In this document: piece by piece, positions 26,408 to 33,844 of the stretch
Position numbering within the stretch: position 1 is the stretch's first letter
How the letters are laid out: the number at the start of each line of letters is the position of its first letter
DNA from: Kaistia defluvii
Lineage (GTDB): Bacteria > Pseudomonadota > Alphaproteobacteria > Rhizobiales > Kaistiaceae
Length of the DNA: 64,000 bases
Direction of reading: 5' to 3'
Assembly: GCF_026343955.1 (NCBI RefSeq)
Contig: NZ_JAPKNI010000010.1
Span: 1 to 64,000, forward strand
Position numbers and translations under genes: made by a program
The notes under the pieces: model-generated
What the model was told of the DNA's origin: nothing
The model's database searches: none
Seen by the model: only the letters and a program-made list of their open reading frames with translations

Positions 26408-26418
26408 GCGGTCCTCCT

Positions 26419-27678
26419 TCAGGCGAGCAGGGTATCGAGGCGCAGCACCGCGTCGAGCAGCACCGCCGCCCCGGCGGCGATCTCGCCCGGCTCCGACCAT
26501 TCCTCCGGCGTATGGCTCCGGCCATCCTTGCAGGGAACGAAGATCATAGCCGAGGGGGCGATGCGCGAGAACCAGGCCATGTCGTGGCCGGCGCCCGAGG
26601 CCATGCGGCGCGGCGCCAGCCCCAGCGCCTCGGTCGATTGCTCCAGCACGTCGAGCAGCAACGGATCGGAAAGCGCCGGGCGGTTGTCCGAAATGGCGCG
26701 GAATTCGGTGATCCGCGCGCCCGTGCCGGCCATGGCGCGCAGGATCAGGGGCCGCAATTCGGCGACGAAGCCTTCCATGAAGCTGCGTTCCTCGGCCCGC
26801 GCATCGACCAGCAGCGTCACCCGGCTGGGCACGACATTGGCGGCGTTGGGCTCGACGCGGAATTCGCCGACCGTGGCGACGAAATGCCCGTGCCCCGCCT
26901 TGGCGCGGCGGCTCGCATCCTTGGCGATGACCGACACGGCGGCGGCGGCGCCGGCCAGCGCGTCCTGGCGCAGGTGCATCGGCGTCGTGCCGGCATGGTC
27001 GGCGCGGCCCTCGATGACGATCTCGAGCCGCGTGATGCCGGAGATCGCCGTGACGATGCCGATGTCGCGGCGCTCGTCCTGCAGGATTGGCCCCTGCTCG
27101 ATATGCAGTTCGAGATAGGCGGCGATGTCGTCGCGCCGCGCCTCGGCGAGATAGGCAACGTCGCCGCCCATGCGGTCGATCGCGTCGCGCAGCACCTCCC
27201 CGGTATCGGGCTCCGGCCGTTCCAGTTGCTCGGGCGTCAGCAGCCCGGCGATGGCGCGGCTGCCGATGCAGGAGAGGCCGAAGATCGAGACCTCTTCCGC
27301 CAGGCAGTCGATCACCTCGAACGGGTGGTCGAGCTCGGCGCCGTCCTGCTGCAGGCTGCGGGCGACCGCGATGCCGGCCATGACGCCGGCGGTGCCGTCG
27401 AAGCGGCCGCCATCCGGCACGGTGTCGCTGTGCGAGCCGATGACGATGGTCTTGTGGTCGGGAAAGCGGCCCTCGCGCCGGCCGATCAGGTTGCCGGCCG
27501 CGTCGAGGCGGATGGCGAGCCCGGCCTCCTGCATGCGCCGGGCGACGAAGGCGCGGCCTTCGAGAAACATCGGCGTGAAGGCGCGACGGGTCCAGGGCCG
27601 CCCGGGATCGGTCCGTTCGGCGAGCGCCATCAGATCGTCCCAGAGCCGGGTCTCGTCGATCGGCAGGTTGTTGCGCAT
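26419..27678 (-). CDS. M20-family N-carbamoyl-L-amino-acid hydrolase, probable N-carbamoyl-glutamate hydrolase
   Basis: The 419-residue protein is a dinuclear metal amidohydrolase of the allantoate amidohydrolase/carbamoylase group. Visible ligands are His83 and Asp94 in GSHSDTVPDGGRFDG, Glu128-Glu129 in CLAEEVSIFG, His192 in LELHIEQGP and the histidine in SGAGHDMAWF. It should hydrolyse an N-carbamoyl amino acid to the amino acid, CO2 and ammonia. In this cluster the expected substrate is N-carbamoyl-L-glutamate formed by the adjacent cyclic amidohydrolase, six bases upstream. Allantoate is an alternative, but no ureide pathway genes are nearby. Confidence 0.85.
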   Translation of the reverse strand: MRNNLPIDETRLWDDLMALAERTDPGRPWTRRAFTPMFLEGRAFVARRMQEAGLAIRLDAAGNLIGRREGRFPDHKTIVIGSHSDTVPDGGRFDGTAGVMAGIAVARSLQQDGAELDHPFEVIDCLAEEVSIFGLSCIGSRAIAGLLTPEQLERPEPDTGEVLRDAIDRMGGDVAYLAEARRDDIAAYLELHIEQGPILQDERRDIGIVTAISGITRLEIVIEGRADHAGTTPMHLRQDALAGAAAAVSVIAKDASRRAKAGHGHFVATVGEFRVEPNAANVVPSRVTLLVDARAEERSFMEGFVAELRPLILRAMAGTGARITEFRAISDNRPALSDPLLLDVLEQSTEALGLAPRRMASGAGHDMAWFSRIAPSAMIFVPCKDGRSHTPEEWSEPGEIAAGAAVLLDAVLRLDTLLA

Positions 27679-27684
27679 GGAGAA

Positions 27685-29058
27685 TCAGGTCTCGGTCGGC
27701 AGGGTGGGGGGCGGACGCACGAACCGGCCCGAACCAGGTTCGGCCAGCACGGAACGCCCGTCAAAGACCTGGATTCCGCGCAGGAACGTGCCGCTCACCC
27801 GCCAGGGGAGCGTCATGCCGTGATACGGACTCCAGCCCACCACATTATGCCCACTCGCCGCCGCATCATAGAGCGCCGGTTCATGCGTCAGCACGGCGAT
27901 GTCGGCATCCTTCCCGATCTCCAGCGCGCCCTTCTGGTCGGCGATGCGGAAATGCCGGGCCGGGTTGCGGGCCATCAGCCGCGCCGCCCAGGTGAGCGGG
28001 ATGCCGCGTTCGATCGCGCCCTTGACGAAGAGCGGCAGCAGGACTTCCAGCCCCGGCACGCCGGAGGCGTTGTCCAGCATGGCGGGCTTGGTCTTGCGGT
28101 CCTCCGACCAGGAGACGTGATCGGTCGAAACGAGGTCGACATGGCCGAGGGCCACTTGCCGCCAAAGCGCCTCGACCTCGGCGCGCGGCCGGATCGGAGG
28201 ATTGATCTTGGCCTTGCCGCCGAGCCGGCAGACATCGTGCTCCTCGTCCAGCGTCAGATAGTGGATGCAGACCTCGACGGAGGCGGCATGGCCCTCGGCC
28301 CGGTAGCGCGCCGCGAGCTCCGCCCCGCGCGCCAGCGAGGAATGCACCACATGCGCCGGGCAGCCGGTGAGCGCGCCGGTCTCGAAAATCTCGACATCCG
28401 CGAGGAGTTCGGTGATCGGCGGCCGCGACAGGCCGTGTGCCCGCCAGTCGGTGATCCCTAAGGCGCGCACCCGCGCCATATGCGCGTCGACCGCCTCGTG
28501 GATCTCGTTGTGCACGCCGGCGGTCAGCCCCGTTGGCGCGATCGCGGCGAAGCATTCCGCCAGCAGGGCCGGGGGAATGCGGGGAAACCGCTTGGCATCG
28601 GTGCCGAAGGTGGAGAACTTGAACGCGGCGACGCCGGCCGCCGCCATTTCGCGGATGCGCGCCGTGCCTTCCTCCGGGTCGATCGTGCCATAGAGCGCGA
28701 AATCGACGCGCGCCTGCGGCCCGGCATGGTCGAGCTTCCTTTGCACCGCTTCGGCCGAGCAGACGAGGTTGCCTTCGTCATAGGGCATGTCGACGATGGT
28801 GGTGACGCCGCCGGCCGCGGCCGAGCGGGTCGACCAGATGAAATCCTCCTGGTCCCTCTGGCTCAGCGAATGCACCTGCGCGTCGATGGCGCCCGGAAGG
28901 ATCAGCGCCTTTCCGAGCGCGTGTTTTTCCCGCGCCGAGGGCGCCGCGCCCTGGCCGACCATGGCGATCTTGCCGCCGCGCGCCGCGACGAACCCGCCCT
29001 CGATGACGCGGTCGGCGGTGACGACGGTTCCGGACAGGACGAGATCGAAATCGCTCAT
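27685..29058 (-). CDS. Cyclic amidohydrolase, probable hydantoin-5-propionate hydrolase
   Basis: The 457-residue protein belongs to the dihydropyrimidinase/allantoinase/dihydroorotase superfamily. Metal-site residues can be placed: His63 in GAIDAQVHSL, Lys147 in AAFKFSTFG (the carboxylated lysine), His183 in VHNEIHE, His239 in VVHSSLARG and Asp313 in STDHVSW. The first histidine of the usual H-x-H pair is Gln61. The C-terminal region shows NPARHFRIADQKGALEIGKD, typical of the family. It likely opens hydantoin-5-propionate to N-carbamoyl-glutamate, the substrate of the next enzyme. The ATG at 29058 (MSDFDLVLSG) starts the first beta strand. Confidence 0.82.
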   Translation of the reverse strand: MSDFDLVLSGTVVTADRVIEGGFVAARGGKIAMVGQGAAPSAREKHALGKALILPGAIDAQVHSLSQRDQEDFIWSTRSAAAGGVTTIVDMPYDEGNLVCSAEAVQRKLDHAGPQARVDFALYGTIDPEEGTARIREMAAAGVAAFKFSTFGTDAKRFPRIPPALLAECFAAIAPTGLTAGVHNEIHEAVDAHMARVRALGITDWRAHGLSRPPITELLADVEIFETGALTGCPAHVVHSSLARGAELAARYRAEGHAASVEVCIHYLTLDEEHDVCRLGGKAKINPPIRPRAEVEALWRQVALGHVDLVSTDHVSWSEDRKTKPAMLDNASGVPGLEVLLPLFVKGAIERGIPLTWAARLMARNPARHFRIADQKGALEIGKDADIAVLTHEPALYDAAASGHNVVGWSPYHGMTLPWRVSGTFLRGIQVFDGRSVLAEPGSGRFVRPPPTLPTET

Positions 29059-29263
29059 GGCGTCACCGGCGGTTGTCGGGAAGGGAGATTGCGACTCGCT
29101 GCACCCGCGACGCAGGCTGGTCGCCATGTTGACGGCTTTGCCGACGAAATGGGAAGGCCGATTTGCGTTTGGGCTGCTTGCTCAACATGAGGGCTGCGCG
29201 GTCAGTCAGGTCAATGGTTGGCCCAGCAAGGTTTCCCCCTCCCCAAAGCCGGCAGGCTGGTTT

Positions 29264-29386
29264 TGACCCTCCCTCAAGGGGACGGTTCAGGATGAGCACG
29301 CCGTGCCGGCAAACCTCTGCTGATCGATCCGGGTGGCTCTTAGCCAAATTGCGCTTCGCTTGAACCCTCCCCTTGAGGGAGGGTCG
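29264..29386. repeat. Palindromic repeat, ccctccctcaagggg type
   Basis: Near-perfect 26-base inverted arms (29264-29289 and 29361-29386) share the core ccctccctcaagggg. They lie in the 780-base gap between the hydantoinase gene and the transporter genes. Related ccctc/gaggg sequences continue to about 29510. No gene was recognised in the gap. Confidence 0.65.
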
Positions 29387-29596
29387 AAAGCGCGTGGCGC
29401 TTTCGGGGAGGGGGCTCTTGGCATGCGGGATAGGGAGTTCTGCCGCGCTCGATCTTTGTGAAGAGCGCCGGCCAAAAACCCTCGCCCGCTTGGGAGAGAG
29501 GGTAGGGTGAGAGGCTTTGCTTGCGCTTTCCCTGTTGCGCGCTGGGTGCGTGGTTCGAGACGCCACTGAGTGTCCGGCCCACAATCAAAACTCGCT

Positions 29597-29758
29597 CATC
29601 ATCCTGAGGCGCCCGGCAAAGCCGGGCCTCGAAGGAGGGTCCAGCGAACGCTCTGAATGCAGGTGATTTCGGCGGGGTCGTGACTTGGTTTGCAAGCCGA
29701 AATGCCCACTGGAGCCTCCTTCGAGGCTTCGCTGACGCGAAGCACCTCAGGATGATGG
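29597..29758. repeat. Dispersed palindromic repeat, copy 2
   Basis: The ends catcatcctgagg and cctcaggatgatg and the inner segments cctcgaaggagggt and agcctccttcgagg are the same as in the copy at 18719-18858. The centre differs in length and sequence. This identifies a mobile or amplified intergenic repeat family. Confidence 0.75.
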
Positions 29759-29840
29759 CGGAGCCTCTCAATCGGCTTGGACGCCTGACAGCCGCGCGAG
29801 CGAACCATCCATTCGCTCGACATGCTCGTCGCCAAAGCCC

Positions 29841-30599
29841 TCACCCCGCCACCTCCGCCAGCCGCCCTGTCCGCCTGGCCACCCGGCGCTCAAGGATCGA
29901 CAGCGCGTCATAGATCAGCACCGCCAGCAGCGCGACGATGATGCCGCCCTGCAGGATGAACGAGGTGTTGGAGGTGAGAAGCCCGGCGATGATCACCTCG
30001 CCAAGCCCCTTCGCGGCGACTGTCGAGCCGATCGTCGCCGTGCCCATGTTGATGACGACCGACAGCCGGATGCCGGCGAGGATCACGGGAAGCGCCAAAG
30101 GCAGCTCGACGCGAAACAGCTGCTGCGTCGGGTTGAGGCCCATGCCGCGCGCCGCTTCGACGACATTCGCCGGCACTTCCTTGAGCCCGGTAATGGTGTT
30201 CTCGAAGATCGGCAGCAGGCCGTAGAGCACCAGCGCGATCAGGGTCGGCTTCAGCCCGAAGCCGACCACCGGCACGGCCAGCGCCAGCACCGCGACGGGC
30301 GGGAAGGTCTGGCCGATATTGACCAGGCTGCGCGACAGCGGCAGGAACTCGGCGCCGACCTTGCGCGTCACGAATACGCCCATGACCAGCGCCAGCGCGG
30401 TGCCGATCAGACTGGCGATGGCGACAAGGCCGAGGTGATAGAGCGTCAGGCTGAGCAGGCTGCCCTGATTGTAGATCACCGGCGCGCCGTTTTCGGTGAA
30501 CGGTTTTAAAACCGGCACGAACCAGTCGGGCTTGAGGATGAGCGCCAGCAGTAAGGCCAGCGTCGCCAGCCGGGCGAGGGGTCCGATAATGCGGCTCAC
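29841..30599 (-). CDS. ABC transporter permease, glycine-betaine/choline type (OpuC-like)
   Basis: The 252-residue membrane protein has about six helices. The coupling loop NVVEAARGMGLNPTQQLFRVE is followed by LPLALPVILAGIR, diagnostic of OpuCB/ProW-type permeases. NMGTATIGSTVAAKGLGE is also typical. Its start overlaps the stop of the ATPase gene by 4 bases, so it is the last gene of the transporter operon. Together with the other permease it forms the membrane channel for a quaternary-amine-type substrate; the enzyme neighbours suggest ergothioneine. Confidence 0.88.
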   Translation of the reverse strand: MSRIIGPLARLATLALLLALILKPDWFVPVLKPFTENGAPVIYNQGSLLSLTLYHLGLVAIASLIGTALALVMGVFVTRKVGAEFLPLSRSLVNIGQTFPPVAVLALAVPVVGFGLKPTLIALVLYGLLPIFENTITGLKEVPANVVEAARGMGLNPTQQLFRVELPLALPVILAGIRLSVVINMGTATIGSTVAAKGLGEVIIAGLLTSNTSFILQGGIIVALLAVLIYDALSILERRVARRTGRLAEVAG

Positions 30600-31534
30600 G
30601 CGGCGGCCCCGGCATGGGCGCGCAGCGCCGCGAGCGAGACGCGGCCGACCAGCGTGCCGTCCGCGCTCGCCACCGGCAGCGCGTCGCGCTGGTGCCAGAG
30701 CAGCTCGGACAAGGCATCGCGCAGCGTGGCGGTCGCGGCGATCGGCGGGCCCTCCGCCGTGCCGGGCTCGACGATCGACGAGACGGGCGCGAGCGACAGC
30801 AGCCGGAACGGTCGGTCGACGCCGTTCACCAGCTTTTCGACGAAGCCATGCGCGGGTCGCGCCAGGATTTCCGCCGGCGGCGCATATTGCAGCAGCCGGC
30901 CGCCATCCATGACCGCGATCCTGTGTCCGAGATGGATCGCTTCTTCCATGTCATGCGTCACCAGCACGACGGTGATGCCGAGGCGCTGCTGCACGGCGAG
31001 CAGATCTTCCTGCGCCTTGGCGCGGATGATCGGGTCGAGCGCGCCGAACGGCTCGTCCATCAGCAGCAGGCCTGGCTCGGCCGCCAGCGCCCGGGCGACG
31101 CCGACGCGCTGCTGCTCGCCGCCGGAAAGCTGGTGCGGAAACTTCTGCGCGAACTCTTCCGGCTTCATGCTGAACAGGGTCAGAAGCTCATCGACCCTTT
31201 TGGCGATGCGCGAAGAATCCCAGCCGAGCAACGTCGGCACGGTGGCGATGTTGCGGGCGACGGTCCAGTGCGGGAACAGGCCGTTGCCCTGGATGACATA
31301 GCCGATGCCGCGGCGCAGTACCTCGCCGGAGACGGAGGCCGTGTCCTTGCCGTCGATGCGGATCGTGCCGGCGCTGGGCTCGATCAGCCGGTTGATCATC
31401 CTGAGCGTCGTCGACTTGCCGGAGCCGGAGGTGCCGACGATGACGGTGATGGTGCCGCGCTCGACGGAGAAGGAGACGTCGTCGACGGCGAGCTGGTCGC
31501 CGAAGCGGCGGCTGACATGTTCGAGTTCGATCAA
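30596..31534 (-). CDS. ABC transporter ATPase, glycine-betaine/choline type (OpuCA-like)
   Basis: The 312-residue protein carries Walker A IVGTSGSGKSTTLRMINRL, the Q-loop GYVIQGNGLFPH, the ABC signature HQLSGGEQQRVGVARALA, Walker B LLLMDEPFGALDP and the switch THDMEEA. A CBS-like C-terminal segment (PVASADGTLVGRVSLAAL) is typical of OpuCA/ProV-type ATPases. The only plausible start is TTG at 31534, which overlaps the upstream permease stop as TTGA. Subunits of this type include EgtV, the ATPase of the ergothioneine importer. Confidence 0.9.
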   Translation of the reverse strand: MIELEHVSRRFGDQLAVDDVSFSVERGTITVIVGTSGSGKSTTLRMINRLIEPSAGTIRIDGKDTASVSGEVLRRGIGYVIQGNGLFPHWTVARNIATVPTLLGWDSSRIAKRVDELLTLFSMKPEEFAQKFPHQLSGGEQQRVGVARALAAEPGLLLMDEPFGALDPIIRAKAQEDLLAVQQRLGITVVLVTHDMEEAIHLGHRIAVMDGGRLLQYAPPAEILARPAHGFVEKLVNGVDRPFRLLSLAPVSSIVEPGTAEGPPIAATATLRDALSELLWHQRDALPVASADGTLVGRVSLAALRAHAGAAA

Positions 31535-32715
31535 AGCCGGCGCCTTTCGGAAAGCTCGATGGCCGCATCGAGAAGGATGGCGGCGGTGAAGGCGAGCGCG
31601 ATGGTGGGAACCGCGCCGAGCAGGACGAGGTCGGTGGCGGCCTGGCCGATGCCCTGGAACACGAAGGTGCCGAAGCCGCCGCCGCCGATCAGCGCGGCGA
31701 TGGTGACGAGGCCGATATTCTGCACCAGCACGATGCGGATGCCGGTGAGGATGACCGGCAGCGCCAGCGGCAGCTCGACCTGGAACAGGCGCTGGAATTT
31801 CGTCATGCCCATGCCCTCGGCCGCCTCGACCACCGAGCGGCGCACCTCGCCGAGGCCGGCGACGGTGTTGGCGACGACCGGGAGCAGCGAATAGAGGAAC
31901 AGCGCGATCAGCGCCGGCGCCGTGCCGATGCCGCGAATGCCGAGCGAGGCGGCGAGCGGCGACCAGGCGGCGAGCAGGCCGAGCGGCACGATCATCAGCC
32001 CGTACATCGCCATGGACGGCACGGTCTGGATGACGTTGAGGACCGGCAGTGTGATGCCGCGCAGCGTGGCGTTGCGGTGGCAGGCGATGCCGAGCGGCAG
32101 GCCGATGACGACGGCGGCGGCGAGCGATCCCAGCGCCAGCTCGATGTGCTTGGCCCCCTCGCGCCAGAATTTCTGCGCGTTGGTGGCGTATTCCTTCAGG
32201 ATCGACAGCCCGTCCCAATGGCCGGAGCCGAGGATGAGGGCGACCGCGATGGCGGCCCCCGCCAGCATGGGGAGCCGCGCGAGAGGCCCCAGTTGCAGCT
32301 TGGCGATGGCGTCGGTGGTCAGCACGGCGAAGGCGAAGGCCATCAGCCAGAAGCCGGCGGCGGGCGACACCCGGGCATAGCTGTTGTCGGGTGGCACGAC
32401 CGTCGCCGGAACGATCCCGATCAGCACGGCCAGCAGCAGCAGTGACCCGATGCCCACCGCCAGCCGCAGCAGCGCGCCGGTCCGCAGCACGGCGACGATG
32501 GTGGCGATCGACAGCAGGGCGATGCCGATCGCCGCCCAGAGCGTCGGCAGCGACTGGGCGAGGCTGAGGCCCTGGCCGGAGATCAGGCGGTTGGGTTTCA
32601 GCGTCGCGAAGGACTGCCAGTCCATGCCGACGATCGCGATCACGGCGACGACGATGCCGACGCGGTCGAGGCGCGCGGTCAGGGGCTGGGCTGCGGTCTC
32701 GCTCGCTTCCGTCAC
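31531..32715 (-). CDS. ABC transporter permease with N-terminal membrane extension
   Basis: The protein (394 residues from GTG 32715, or 411 from ATG 32766) has an OpuC-like permease domain in its C-terminal half: SVVEAAEGMGMTKFQRLFQV, LPLALPVILTGIR and LIGGGGFGTFVFQG. The N-terminal ~200 residues add about five further hydrophobic segments not found in minimal OpuC permeases. GAGGGAG precedes the GTG, whereas the ATG has no ribosome site, so the GTG is preferred. It is coupled to the ATPase gene by TTGA. The two dissimilar permeases presumably form a heterodimer. Confidence 0.85.
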   Translation of the reverse strand: MTEASETAAQPLTARLDRVGIVVAVIAIVGMDWQSFATLKPNRLISGQGLSLAQSLPTLWAAIGIALLSIATIVAVLRTGALLRLAVGIGSLLLLAVLIGIVPATVVPPDNSYARVSPAAGFWLMAFAFAVLTTDAIAKLQLGPLARLPMLAGAAIAVALILGSGHWDGLSILKEYATNAQKFWREGAKHIELALGSLAAAVVIGLPLGIACHRNATLRGITLPVLNVIQTVPSMAMYGLMIVPLGLLAAWSPLAASLGIRGIGTAPALIALFLYSLLPVVANTVAGLGEVRRSVVEAAEGMGMTKFQRLFQVELPLALPVILTGIRIVLVQNIGLVTIAALIGGGGFGTFVFQGIGQAATDLVLLGAVPTIALAFTAAILLDAAIELSERRRL

Positions 32716-32812
32716 GCCGGATGGCTCCCTCTCGTTGCGCAAGAGCTTAGGGGTAAATCGGCGCATCGCAAGGTTAACGGGGAGCTAACAGGCCGGCGGC
32801 TGTTAACAGCGG

Positions 32813-32843
32813 CCCGGACGGCGCGTCTCCTTCGCCGTCCGGG
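32813..32843. terminator. Hairpin between binding-protein gene and permease gene
   Basis: Perfect 11-base arms (32813-32823 and 32833-32843, cccggacggcg and its complement) lie just after the binding-protein stop. There is no T tract on the minus strand. It is therefore more likely to be an mRNA-stabilising or attenuating element that keeps binding-protein expression above permease expression. A 12-base palindrome gctgttaacagc is adjacent. Confidence 0.5.
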
Positions 32844-32868
32844 TTTCACGTGAAGCGCGTTGTCGCGC

Positions 32869-33780
32869 CTATTTCACGAAGCCCTTCTGGGCCAGATAGG
32901 CCTTGGCGACGTCCTTGGCAGGCTCGCCGCCGACCTGGATGCGGCCGTTCAGTTCCTGCAGGGTCTTGAGATCGAGCGAGGCGAAGACCGGCTTCAGCAC
33001 TTCCTCGATCTTGGGGAACTTCTTGAGCACTTCCTCGCGGATGATCGGCGCCGGGGCATAGACCGGCTGCACGGCCTTGTCGTCGTCGAGCACGACCAGG
33101 CCAGCCGCCTGGATGGCGCCGTCCGTGCCATAGACCATGGCGGCGTTGACGCCGTCGGTCTGTTCGGCCGCCGCCTTGATCGTCGCCGAGGTGTCGCCGC
33201 CGGAGAGAACCAGCAGCTGCTCCGGCTTCAGGGAGAAGCCATAGGCGGTCTGGAAGGCGGGGAGGGCGGCGGCGGAATTGACGAATTCGGCCGAGCCGGC
33301 CAGCTTCACCTTGCCGCCACCGGACACCCACTTGCCGAAATCGCTGAGCGATTTCAGCTTGTTGCCTTCGGCGACGTCGCCGCGAAGGCCGATCGCCCAG
33401 GTGTTGTTGGCGGGCGAGGGCGACAGCCAGACGATCTTGTTGGCGTCATAGTCGAGCGTCTTTGCCGTCTCGAAGCCCTTGGCCGCATCCTTCCAGAGGG
33501 GGGCGTCCGCCTTGTTGAAGAAAAAGGCCGCGTTGCCAGTATATTCCGGATAGATATCGATTTCGCCGGCGGTGATCGCCTTGCGCACCACCGGCGTGCC
33601 GCCGAGCGAGATGCGGTCCTCGACCGTGATGCCGTTCGCCTCGAGCACCTGGGCGATGACGTTGCCGAGCAGCGTGCCTTCGGTATCGATCTTCGACGAA
33701 ACGACGACGTCGGCTGCGTGCGCCCCGCCGATCGAGGCCAGGATCGCGGCCGCTGCCGCGATGGTCTTCAGAGCTTTCAT
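32869..33780 (-). CDS. ABC transporter substrate-binding protein, OpuAC/ProX family
   Basis: The 303-residue protein has a signal peptide (MKALKTIAAAAAILASIGG, cleaved after AHA). The fold begins ADVVVSSKIDTEGTLLGNVI. GEIDIYPEYTGNAAFFF is the conserved signature of quaternary-ammonium-binding proteins such as OpuCC and the EgtU binding domain. It captures substrate in the periplasm for the permease/ATPase genes that follow. The substrate could be betaine, choline or ergothioneine; the adjacent catabolic genes favour ergothioneine. The gene follows the lyase gene after 64 bases. Confidence 0.88.
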   Translation of the reverse strand: MKALKTIAAAAAILASIGGAHAADVVVSSKIDTEGTLLGNVIAQVLEANGITVEDRISLGGTPVVRKAITAGEIDIYPEYTGNAAFFFNKADAPLWKDAAKGFETAKTLDYDANKIVWLSPSPANNTWAIGLRGDVAEGNKLKSLSDFGKWVSGGGKVKLAGSAEFVNSAAALPAFQTAYGFSLKPEQLLVLSGGDTSATIKAAAEQTDGVNAAMVYGTDGAIQAAGLVVLDDDKAVQPVYAPAPIIREEVLKKFPKIEEVLKPVFASLDLKTLQELNGRIQVGGEPAKDVAKAYLAQKGFVK

Positions 33781-33844
33781 GGCGGAAGTTCCTCTACTGT
33801 CGGTGGTCTGGGCGAGCATCGTACTTCTTAGGGTTCCGCGCGCG

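Noticed and set aside
29400-29560. Possible small genes in the transporter/hydantoinase gap
   Set aside because: The open frames coincide with palindromic ccctc/gaggg repeats and lack ribosome sites or protein-like composition.
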